A DNA stretch of 47,758 nt from Streptomyces cellostaticus (lineage in GTDB: Bacteria; Actinomycetota; Actinomycetes; Streptomycetales; Streptomycetaceae), in assembly GCF_001513965.1 (NCBI RefSeq), contig NZ_KQ948057.1, positions 1 to 47,758 on the forward strand, in the 5' to 3' direction. Below, piece after piece: positions 16,899-24,003 of the stretch. Position 1 is the stretch's first letter. Each line of letters opens with the position of its first letter. Below the pieces are notes generated by a model. That model saw only the letters and a program-made list of their open reading frames with translations, was not told the DNA's origin and made no database searches. Made by a program: the position numbers and the translations under genes.

Positions 16899-17309
16899 AT
16901 GTTGAAGAACCTGATGTATGTCACGGTCTATGTGACCGACCAGGACCGGGCTCTGGCGTTCTACACAGAAAGTCTCGGACTGCAGAAGCGTGTCGATTAC
17001 CCGGGTCCTGACGGACGCTTCCTGACAGTCGCTCCGGGCGATGACTCGGTCGAGATCATCCTGTGGCCGGGCAACCCGGGTCAGGGCCCGGCGGTCGATG
17101 GCGCGGAATCGAGCGTCGTGCCGGGGCCTGTATTCCTCGAGTCCGACGACCTGACCGAGGAGTTCAAAGTGCTCCAGTCACGTGGCGTCGAGTTCGCCGA
17201 TCCCGAACCGATCCCCTATCCCTTCGGCGTCCGCCTCACGGCGTTCGATCCCGACGGCAACCGGATCGAGCTCCGTCAGCGCAGCCGAGGCCGAAGCAGC
17301 GACAGCTGA
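16899..17309 (+). CDS. VOC/glyoxalase-fold protein
   Basis: A 136-residue protein from ATG 16899 with GAGGAGAAGG upstream. It begins with the VOC pattern (NLMYVTVYVTDQDRALAFYTESLGLQKRVDY) in two parts and ends FDPDGNRIELRQ, providing the metal-ligand Glu of the last strand. Length fits a single two-module VOC domain. Substrate not inferable; could be glyoxalase I-like, dioxygenase-like or a resistance binding protein. Monocistronic. Confidence 0.88.
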   Translation: MLKNLMYVTVYVTDQDRALAFYTESLGLQKRVDYPGPDGRFLTVAPGDDSVEIILWPGNPGQGPAVDGAESSVVPGPVFLESDDLTEEFKVLQSRGVEFADPEPIPYPFGVRLTAFDPDGNRIELRQRSRGRSSDS

Positions 17310-17340
17310 CCACCGAACGGCGGCGGGGCCGGCCCAGCCC

Positions 17341-17445
17341 CGCCGGCGGCTGCGAGCCGACCAGGCGTACGACTCCCGCCCCAACCGGGCCTGCCTACGA
17401 AGACGGGGGAAGTTCGACAAGACTCACTACCGCGAACGGGCACTT
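17341..17445 (+). pseudogene. IS5-family transposase remnant
   Basis: Reads RRRLRADQAYDSRPNRACLR then RRGKFDKTHYRERA. In IS5-type transposases the corresponding text is R..ADRAY.SR.NR..LRRRG followed some 30 residues later by FDK..YR.R..VER. The intermediate residues are deleted. About 35 codons remain. Confidence 0.55.
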
Positions 17446-17492
17446 TCGCAAAACGCCGCATGCTCTGATGTGGAGCACTCCCTGACATGACG

Positions 17493-17518
17493 GCCCCACG
17501 GCTGGTTGGCCGTGGGGC
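17493..17518. terminator. Hairpin, probable terminator
   Basis: GCCCCACGGC and GCCGTGGGGC form a perfect 10-bp stem around a 6-base loop (17503-17508). It lies about 185 bases after the VOC stop and before the glutaredoxin-like gene. No strong T run follows, as is usual in high-GC actinomycetes. Confidence 0.6.
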
Positions 17519-17679
17519 ACAACGAGCTCGATCACCGCGACGACGAGCGCGAACACGAGGGCGAGGGCCGAGTTCCGCAGCATCAACGCGACGCCTTGAA
17601 GCCGAGTGATCTCGCCCACTGCCTCCCTCCGACCACCTGTAGGGCTGACGGTGCCGAGGCCAGTGAGCAGAGGCAAGGC

Positions 17680-18153
17680 ATGGCCCGTTGCGACTCATCG
17701 ATAGCCTTCATCTTCATGACGCGCGCTTGGATCTTGCCGATGCTGCTGGTGCTCTGCGGCTCAGCCCTTGCGGCTGGGCTGATCGTCAGCGGGACCCCCG
17801 GTGCAGCCGCAGCCCTCCTGCTGGTCTTTGTGCTGCTCGCAGGCGTGAACTCGCCTCTGATCTTCCCGAGGTCGATCGGCGCGCTGGAGGCACAACGCCG
17901 CAGCGCGGTCGACGGCCGGCCGGTCGTCTTCTGGCGACCAGGCTGCCCGTACTGCATGCGACTGCGCATCCGGCTGGGCCGTAGCGCCCGCCGAATGCAC
18001 TGGGTCGACATCTGGCGCGACCCGGCTGGTGCCGCAGCGGTGAGGGCTGCCAACGACGGCAACGAGACCGTGCCGACCGTCATCGTGGCGGGCCGGCCGC
18101 ACACCAACCCCGATCCTGCGTGGGTGCGCAAGCAGCTCTCCCGTTCCGCGTGA
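17680..18153 (+). CDS. Membrane-anchored glutaredoxin-like protein
   Basis: A 157-residue protein from ATG 17680 (AGGCAAGG upstream); an internal ATG at 17716 would give the more usual 145-residue form starting MTRAWILPMLLV. Two N-terminal membrane segments (ILPMLLVLCGSALAAGLIVSG and AAALLLVFVLLAGV) are followed by a thioredoxin-fold domain. VVFWRPGCPYCMRLRIRLG carries the redox CPYC, HWVDIWRD follows, and cis-Pro lies in ETVPTVIV. Expected to reduce disulfides or glutathione/mycothiol mixed disulfides at the cytoplasmic face of the membrane. Convergent with the BTAD regulator, 46 bases away. Confidence 0.85.
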   Translation: MARCDSSIAFIFMTRAWILPMLLVLCGSALAAGLIVSGTPGAAAALLLVFVLLAGVNSPLIFPRSIGALEAQRRSAVDGRPVVFWRPGCPYCMRLRIRLGRSARRMHWVDIWRDPAGAAAVRAANDGNETVPTVIVAGRPHTNPDPAWVRKQLSRSA

Positions 18154-18199
18154 TCGGGAGCGTCACAGAGGCGTCCGCATACCCCGGACGACCTTCGGA

Positions 18200-21007
18200 T
18201 CATCGGTCAAGGTTGTGGAGAAGTCTGGCTCGCAGCGGGGCTGTGCCCGGGAGTCCGATCTCGTCGGTGATGGCCAGGGCCTGGGTCCATGCGTGGTGAG
18301 CGGCGTCGGGGTGGGCTGCGGCGTGATGGGTGTCGCCGAGGTCGGCGAGGCTGGTGGCTTCGTGATAGCGGTCGTCGGTCTTGCGGACGAGATCGACGGC
18401 TTGCCGGTAGCAGTCGATGGCGTGCCCGTACCGGCCGAGGTGATGATGGATGTAGCCGAGGCTTCTCCAGGTCCTGGCCTGGCCGTTGAGGTCCCCGATC
18501 TCCTCGACGAGTGCGAGAGCCCGCAGGCTGTAGGAGAGTGCCGCCGACCGGTCGTCGCCGAGTCTGACGAGGTTTCGGCCGATGTGGTCGAGAGCGCCGG
18601 CTTGTCCGAGCCTGTTGTGCGCGGCCTTGTAGTGAGCGAAGGCCTGGCGGGCGTGGCCGAGTGCCTTGCGGTGCTCGTCCCGGTCCGCGGACATCCTGCC
18701 GAGGTGTCTGTGGATGCGTGCCTGGCCGGCGTGGTCGCCGAGTTCCCCGAACAGGTCCAACGCGAGCGCGTAGTGGGCGCGGGCGTCGTCGGGGCCGTTC
18801 AGCTGTGTCCGGGCGAGTGCGAGGCCGCGATGGGCGTTGGCCTGTCCGGTCCTGTCGTTCCGGCGCAGTGCGGCGCTCAGGGCGGCCGTGTGAGCGGCGG
18901 CCAGCGCGGGCCAGCGTCCCTGCCGCTTGAGGAAGGTGGCGACGACCGTTGCGAGCTGCCAGGTGTGGGTCTCGAAGCCTGCCGGAGACTGCTCGACGAC
19001 GGCGAGGACGACGGGGTGCTCGGCGCTGAACCAGGCCAGCACCTCCCGGCGGTCCGGGAGTTCCTCGGCAACGGCTCCCGGCTGGGCGGGGGCCACGCTG
19101 ATCGGGTCCTTTCTGCGGGTCAGCAGCGCGTCGGCGGCGTGGGCAGTGTGCAGGTAGTGGTCGAGCATGCGGTGCACGGCCGATCGCCGGGCGTCGTCGC
19201 TGTCGTGTGTGACCAGTTCGGTGGCGTAGGTGCGAAGCAGGTCGTGGAAGGCGTATCGGCCCGGGGTGCGTTCGGTGAGGAGGTTGCCGCGGGTCAGTTC
19301 GGTCAGCAGGGCGCCGGTGCGGGCACGTGACAGACCGGCCAGGGAGGCGGCCGCGGGCAGGGCGATGTCGGGTCCGGGGTGGAGTCCGAGGAGCCGGAAG
19401 AGCCGGGCTGCGTCGGTGGTCAGCGCCCGGTACGACGTGGAGAACACCGCCCGTACCTGGCTGGCCGGGTCCCCGGCGTCCAGGGCGTCCAGGCGACTGC
19501 CGGCTTCACGCAGTTCGTGAGCGAGGGCGGTGAGCGGGAGACGGGGCTGGGCGGCGGCGCGGGCGGCCATGATCGCCAGGGCCAGCGGCAGCCCGGTGCA
19601 CCGGGTGACGATCTCCTCGACAGCGGCGGGTTCGGCTGCGGTGCGGTGGGCGCCGAGGCGGCTGGTCAGCAGGTCACCGGCCTGTGTGGGGGTGAGCAGG
19701 TCCACGGTCAGCAGATGGGCGCCCTCGGTCGCGGCCAGGCCGGTGAGGCGGTTGCGGCTGGTGACCAGGGCCAGACAGCCGGACCCGCCGGGCAGGAGCG
19801 GGCGGACGTGTTCGGCGTCGCGCGCGTTGTCCAGCACCACGAGTACCCGTCGGCCGGCCAGCAGACTGCGGTACAGGCCCGCTTGTGCTGCCAGGCCGTT
19901 CGGGACACGGGCCGGGGGCACCCCCAGGGCGTCCAGGAACCCCCGGACCGCCTCGGCCGGGCCCACCACGGAACCCCCTGGGTCGAATCCGCGCAGGTTC
20001 ACATACAGCTGCCCGTCGGGGAAAGCATCCCGTACGCGGTGGGCCCAGTGCACGGCCAGTGCGGTCTTGCCCACCCCGGCGGTGCCGGACACCGCCGAGA
20101 TCACCACTGCGGCAGGCTGCGCCGACAGGGCCCCGGCCGTGCTGTGCAGGAGGCGGTCGAGCTGGGCGAGTTCGCTCTTGCGGCCGGTGAAGGCCGCGAC
20201 GGACAGCGGCAGTTGCGCAGGGATCGTGCTCAGCTGTGCCGGGCCTTGCGGTTGCGGGACAGGGGCGGGGACGGCGTCCTGTTGCAGTACGGCGGCCTGG
20301 ATGTCCTGCAGGTGCCGCCCGGGGTCGATTCCCAGCTCCCGGGCCAGCCGGCTACAGGTGCGCCGGTAGTGGTCCAGGGCTTCGGCGGAACGGCCGCAGC
20401 GGTGCAGTGCGAGCATCAGCTGGCCTGCCAGATGTTCATCCAGGGGGTGCGCTGCGGCGCGTGCTGCTGCTTCGGGCAACAGGGCGACGTGCTGGCCCAG
20501 GCGTAATCGCACGTCGCCCCAATCGAGTTGAACCGCCAGGCGTTCCTGGAGCAGTGTCTCGCGCAAGGCGTTCAGCCAGGGCGTGTCCAGGCTGGCAAAG
20601 GGTTCCGCGCGCCACAGCCGCAGGGCCTGTTCGAACAGGGCCGCGGCGCGGGTGTCGTCACCGGCGGCACGGGCCTGTGCGGCAAGGTGGCGGAAGGTGT
20701 GCATGTCTACGGTCACGGAGCGGGCGGTGGTCAGAGCGTAACCGCCTGGCTGCCGCGCGATGACTGCCTCGCCGGTGGCGGCCAGGGCCTGTCTCAGCCG
20801 GGAGAGATAACTGCGCAAGGTAGGGACGGCCTGCCGCGGAGGACGGCTCCCCCAGACCCGGTCCGTCAGCTGATCGGTCGTCACCAGATGGCCGACGTCG
20901 GCCAGTAGCACCGCCAGCACGGCCCGCTGGCGTGCATGCCCGAGCACCGCAGACCGGCCGTCGATGCTGGCCTCAACGCTGCCCAGCACGCTGAATTCCA
21001 CCGTCAT
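18200..21007 (-). CDS. AfsR/SARP-type regulator with BTAD, NB-ARC and TPR domains
   Basis: A 935-residue regulator. ATG 21007 begins MTVEFSVLGSVEASIDGR, the standard SARP opening; the frame is open 48 codons further up without conserved sequence. Domains in order: OmpR-type winged helix (residues 5-95, LGHARQRAVLAVLLADVG, TLRSYLSRLRQAL), bacterial transcriptional activation domain (100-245), NB-ARC ATPase (about 280-560), then TPR repeats to the C-terminus. The NB-ARC part has Walker A GTAGVGKT near 307, Walker B RRVLVVLDNARD, and sensor LALVTSRN. Family members activate antibiotic or secondary metabolite genes after ATP-dependent oligomerisation. No biosynthetic cluster lies adjacent, so targets are unknown. 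It is divergent from the ricin-lectin gene. Confidence 0.93.
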   Translation of the reverse strand: MTVEFSVLGSVEASIDGRSAVLGHARQRAVLAVLLADVGHLVTTDQLTDRVWGSRPPRQAVPTLRSYLSRLRQALAATGEAVIARQPGGYALTTARSVTVDMHTFRHLAAQARAAGDDTRAAALFEQALRLWRAEPFASLDTPWLNALRETLLQERLAVQLDWGDVRLRLGQHVALLPEAAARAAAHPLDEHLAGQLMLALHRCGRSAEALDHYRRTCSRLARELGIDPGRHLQDIQAAVLQQDAVPAPVPQPQGPAQLSTIPAQLPLSVAAFTGRKSELAQLDRLLHSTAGALSAQPAAVVISAVSGTAGVGKTALAVHWAHRVRDAFPDGQLYVNLRGFDPGGSVVGPAEAVRGFLDALGVPPARVPNGLAAQAGLYRSLLAGRRVLVVLDNARDAEHVRPLLPGGSGCLALVTSRNRLTGLAATEGAHLLTVDLLTPTQAGDLLTSRLGAHRTAAEPAAVEEIVTRCTGLPLALAIMAARAAAQPRLPLTALAHELREAGSRLDALDAGDPASQVRAVFSTSYRALTTDAARLFRLLGLHPGPDIALPAAASLAGLSRARTGALLTELTRGNLLTERTPGRYAFHDLLRTYATELVTHDSDDARRSAVHRMLDHYLHTAHAADALLTRRKDPISVAPAQPGAVAEELPDRREVLAWFSAEHPVVLAVVEQSPAGFETHTWQLATVVATFLKRQGRWPALAAAHTAALSAALRRNDRTGQANAHRGLALARTQLNGPDDARAHYALALDLFGELGDHAGQARIHRHLGRMSADRDEHRKALGHARQAFAHYKAAHNRLGQAGALDHIGRNLVRLGDDRSAALSYSLRALALVEEIGDLNGQARTWRSLGYIHHHLGRYGHAIDCYRQAVDLVRKTDDRYHEATSLADLGDTHHAAAHPDAAHHAWTQALAITDEIGLPGTAPLRARLLHNLDR

Positions 21008-21268
21008 CCCGACCCACTCCCCACGAGGCCGCAACTCGAACGCGTCTTCAATTACCCGGCCCGGACGGTCCGATTCAACGATTGTCCAACGTTTGTCCCT
21101 CGTCGGCTTGGCACCGTGATGCGAGGCAGCAGGGGCTTCGGCCGGAATCACCTGGTGCTATCCGCCGAGCGGAACAGGAAACGACATCGGACACGCGGCG
21201 ACCCATTCCGTGTGCGGATGCCGGCACGTCGGCATGGGGCGTCTTCCCGACCGAAGGAGCAGAGACAG

Positions 21269-21841
21269 ATGACCGGGAGAACGAAGAAGACACGCGCCGC
21301 CCTGGCAGCCGTTTCGGGTGCGCTGCTGATCGCGTCGGGCACGGTCGCAACCGCGACCGAGGCCGGCGCGGTGCAGCCCGGAGCGAACGTCTCCGCCCGA
21401 ATCGCTGCCACCGCGGCCGCGAGCAGCTACCACGAGATCGTCAACCTTGCCTACCACCAATGCGTGGAGGCGCCGCGCGGGGCCCTCAACGTGAGACTCC
21501 GGCTCGCCGAATGCAACGGGTTGTCCGCCGCGCAGAAGTGGGCCTTCGTGGCCGCGCCGGCCGCCTCCACGTACTACCTCGTGAACCAGGCCGGCGGCTA
21601 CTGCATGGAAGTCAACGACGGCACGGCGAACCCCGGCGAGACAGTCGACGAGTACTTCTGCAACGGGACCGCCTCGGAGCAGTGGGTCCAGAGCTTCCGT
21701 ACCGTGAACGGAATCGTCTACCAGCAGTTCACGCACTCGGGCACTTCCCTGTGCCTTGACACGGTCAGCGGCCCCGGCAGCCAGCTGATGCAGTGGAACT
21801 GCGATGCCGGCAACGACGCCCAGACCTGGCTCGTGAGGTAG
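21269..21841 (+). CDS. Secreted ricin-type beta-trefoil lectin
   Basis: A 190-residue protein from ATG 21269 with GAAGGAG upstream. Signal peptide residues 1-about 32 (RTKKTRAALAAVSGALLIAS, then ATEAGA). The rest is one ricin B domain: three subdomains ending in QxW or equivalent (AAQKWAF, SEQWVQS, DAQTWLV), each with a Cys-containing start (HQCVEA, GYCMEV, SLCLDT). It lacks any catalytic domain, so it should be a stand-alone carbohydrate-binding protein. It precedes the alpha/beta hydrolase on the same strand after a possible terminator. CdtA and CdtC share this fold, but it is 11 kb from the CdtB-like gene. Confidence 0.88.
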   Translation: MTGRTKKTRAALAAVSGALLIASGTVATATEAGAVQPGANVSARIAATAAASSYHEIVNLAYHQCVEAPRGALNVRLRLAECNGLSAAQKWAFVAAPAASTYYLVNQAGGYCMEVNDGTANPGETVDEYFCNGTASEQWVQSFRTVNGIVYQQFTHSGTSLCLDTVSGPGSQLMQWNCDAGNDAQTWLVR

Positions 21842-21867
21842 CACCCCTCGCGTCTCCGTCCCGCCGG

Positions 21868-21893
21868 GGCCGCCACCCGCACGGACGGCGGCC
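21868..21893. terminator. Possible terminator after the lectin gene
   Basis: GGCCGCC and GGCGGCC form a 7-bp perfect stem with a 12-base loop, 27 bases after the lectin stop. Moderate strength, no T run. Confidence 0.4.
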
Positions 21894-22032
21894 TTCGGGC
21901 GTATCTCCTCCAACCACCCTGGAAAAACCACCAGTTCGGGCGACTGGTAGGGCAGATCTGTCGCCAGCATGCTTCTGTCTTCGGCTCAGGTCGGCAGCCC
22001 TTGGCTGCCGTACTGCGGAAGGTGGAGGCACA

Positions 22033-23121
22033 TTGAGGTTCCCCCGACTTCGAAACGACGTGCGAGTGCGGCTTGTTCTCGGGCTGGCCGCGCTGCTGGC
22101 GGTGTGTGTGCCCAGCGGGGCAGCGCAGGCAGCGGCGGCCTCATGCCAGGGCGCCGACGTCCCCGTCACCGGTGTGGTGCCGGCGACGATGCACGGCACC
22201 CTGTGCGTGCCCACGGGTGGTACGGCCGACACGGCGATGGTGCTGGTGCCCGGCGCAACGTACAACCACACCTACTGGGACTTCCCGTACCAACCCGAGA
22301 CGTACAACTTCCGCCAGGCCATGAATCGTGCCGGCTACGCCACCTTCGTCGTGGACCGGCTCGGAACCGGCGCGAGCTCACGCCCGCCCAGCGCCCTGGT
22401 CACCGCGTCCGTCCAGGCCGGGGCCGTGCACCAGGTGATCCAGGCCCTGCGCGGCGGCCGGATCGGCGGCACGGACTTCCGCAAGGTCATCCTCGGCGGC
22501 CATTCGCTCGGCTCGCTGATCAGCGTCATCGAAGCGGGCACCTACAACGACGCGGACGCCGTGGTGCTCACAGGCATCACCCACCGGATCGTCGCCCCGG
22601 AGGTCGTGGACATCTTCACCTCGTCCTTCTACCCCGCTGCCCTGGACCCGGCATTCGCCGCAAAGGCCTACGACCCGGGGTACCTGACCACGAGGCCCGG
22701 CACCCGGGGCCCTGACTTCTACGCCCCCGCGACCACCGACCCGGCGGTGCTCGCCACGGATGAGGCCACCAAGGACGTGTTCAGCACCGCCGAGGCCGTC
22801 GACGGTCTCGGCGTGGCCGACCTCCTGCCGTACTCCCGCCAGATCCAGCACCCGGTCCTGCTCGCCGTCGGCGACCAGGACCACTTCTTCTGTGGCTCCC
22901 TGGGCAGCAACTGCGCCAGCTCGGCGGCGCTCAAGGCCCAGGAGGACCCGTACTTCGTGTCTGCGGCCTGCCTGTCCACATACGTTCAGCCCGGGGCGGG
23001 CCACGACCTGAACCTGGCCACCAACACCGCCCCGTACCAACGGGCGGTACGGCAGTGGGCCGACGCGTTCGTCGGAGCGGGTCCCGAACCGATCACGCCG
23101 CCCGCGAAGGCATGCGTCTAG
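22033..23121 (+). CDS. Secreted alpha/beta hydrolase
   Basis: A 362-residue protein. TTG 22033 is preceded by GGTGGAGG five bases away, the best start; it gives an N-terminal signal peptide (RVRLVLGLAALLAVCVPSGA, AQA). Alpha/beta hydrolase motifs: oxyanion region LVPGATYNHTYWDFPY, nucleophile Ser158 in GGHSLGS, acid Asp in AVGDQDHFF, and His in GAGHDLNL. Extra cysteine pairs (FFCGSLGSNC, SAACLS) suit an extracellular enzyme. Likely esterase, lipase or thioesterase-like; substrate unknown. Convergent with the minus-strand group that begins at 23221. Confidence 0.87.
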   Translation: MRFPRLRNDVRVRLVLGLAALLAVCVPSGAAQAAAASCQGADVPVTGVVPATMHGTLCVPTGGTADTAMVLVPGATYNHTYWDFPYQPETYNFRQAMNRAGYATFVVDRLGTGASSRPPSALVTASVQAGAVHQVIQALRGGRIGGTDFRKVILGGHSLGSLISVIEAGTYNDADAVVLTGITHRIVAPEVVDIFTSSFYPAALDPAFAAKAYDPGYLTTRPGTRGPDFYAPATTDPAVLATDEATKDVFSTAEAVDGLGVADLLPYSRQIQHPVLLAVGDQDHFFCGSLGSNCASSAALKAQEDPYFVSAACLSTYVQPGAGHDLNLATNTAPYQRAVRQWADAFVGAGPEPITPPAKACV

Positions 23122-23220
23122 GGCCGCATCGCAGAACGCGGTCAGCTGACCGTCCAGGTCGGCGCAGCTCCCGTATTCGACTGCTCCACGTCATGCGTGT
23201 CCGTGTGCCGCGCAACAGAC

Positions 23221-24003
23221 TCAGCAGGAAAATGCGGGAGCTGCGATGACGGACGACGGATGGACTTCGCCGGAGCCGGGGGCGGGCCGGGTGATGCGGT
23301 AGCACTGGCCGGCCCTTCCCTCGTGGCTGGTGATCCGGATGGAGATCGCCACCGTGCCGTCTCCTCCCACCACGCTCTTGACGGTGAAGGTGTGAAGTGT
23401 TCCGGTGGGGTCGAGGGCCCGCTGCACTCCGGTGCGGGTCAGTTCTTGTGCATCGATCCTTTCGACCCTCGCCTTCGCCACCCGGGCCAGGTAGCCGATG
23501 TCCGTGGCGGGTCTGCACACGTCGTCGTCCCGCACGGTCACCCTCGGCGTCCACGCCTGGCCGTGCGGGCGGCTGTAGGTGAAGTCGAAGCACCGGGTCA
23601 CAGCGTCACTGCCTCCCCCCGGGATGATCTGCACCGTCTCGTACGGGACCTGTTGGGACAGACGAGCCGTGAACTCGCGGCGGGACGTGTCGTATGTGAT
23701 CAGCGGGGCCCCGGTGTGCTTCCAGATCACACCGGTCAGCCGGTCGACATCGCTGGTGCGGCTCGCGTTGAGCGAGCGGGCCGTGTCGTCCGCCGCGTCG
23801 CGGGCTTGCCGGAGGATCGAGGACACGGCCTTCTGCCTGCGTTCGCTGTTGACTTTCCCGGCGTGCCAGTCGGTGTACCACAGCCAGGAGAGGCCGGATC
23901 CGAGAACGAGGATCAGCACGATCAGTGTGGTCAGGCAGCCGGGGGTCAGGGAGCGGTTGATCCGCTCCCTGACCCCCGGACTGCCCTGGCCGTCAGGCTG
24001 CAC
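23221..24003 (-). CDS. One-TM membrane protein coupled to the SGNH gene
   Basis: A 260-residue protein. Its GTG start (24003) shares one base with the TAG of the upstream gene (TAGTG), so the pair is translationally coupled. A single membrane helix (LTTLIVLILVLGSGLSWLWY, residues 25-45) is followed by a coiled, charged region and an outer domain with cysteines in TRCFDFTY, DVCRPAT, GQCYRITR and the final SFC-like AFSC end. No family recognised. The mRNA for codons 6-23 forms a very strong hairpin (23934-23985). It probably acts with the large exported protein encoded before it. Confidence 0.78.
   Translation of the reverse strand: MQPDGQGSPGVRERINRSLTPGCLTTLIVLILVLGSGLSWLWYTDWHAGKVNSERRQKAVSSILRQARDAADDTARSLNASRTSDVDRLTGVIWKHTGAPLITYDTSRREFTARLSQQVPYETVQIIPGGGSDAVTRCFDFTYSRPHGQAWTPRVTVRDDDVCRPATDIGYLARVAKARVERIDAQELTRTGVQRALDPTGTLHTFTVKSVVGGDGTVAISIRITSHEGRAGQCYRITRPAPGSGEVHPSSVIAAPAFSC
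23934..23985. promoter_or_regulatory. Very strong hairpin at the operon junction, inside the coding start
   Basis: Arms 23939-23956 and 23962-23979 pair perfectly over 18 bp around a 5-base loop. One unpaired base (23980) is then followed by five more pairs (23934-23938 with 23981-23985). It starts about 18 bases after the stop of the upstream gene and lies within codons 6-23 of the downstream one. It could act as an attenuator, RNase barrier or terminator between the two genes. Confidence 0.75.

Noticed and set aside
21269..21841. Lectin as CdtA/CdtC-like partner of the CdtB-like protein
   Set aside because: It shares only the common ricin fold, lies 11 kb away past many unrelated genes, and single ricin domains are frequent in Streptomyces secreted proteins. 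Kept only as a remark.
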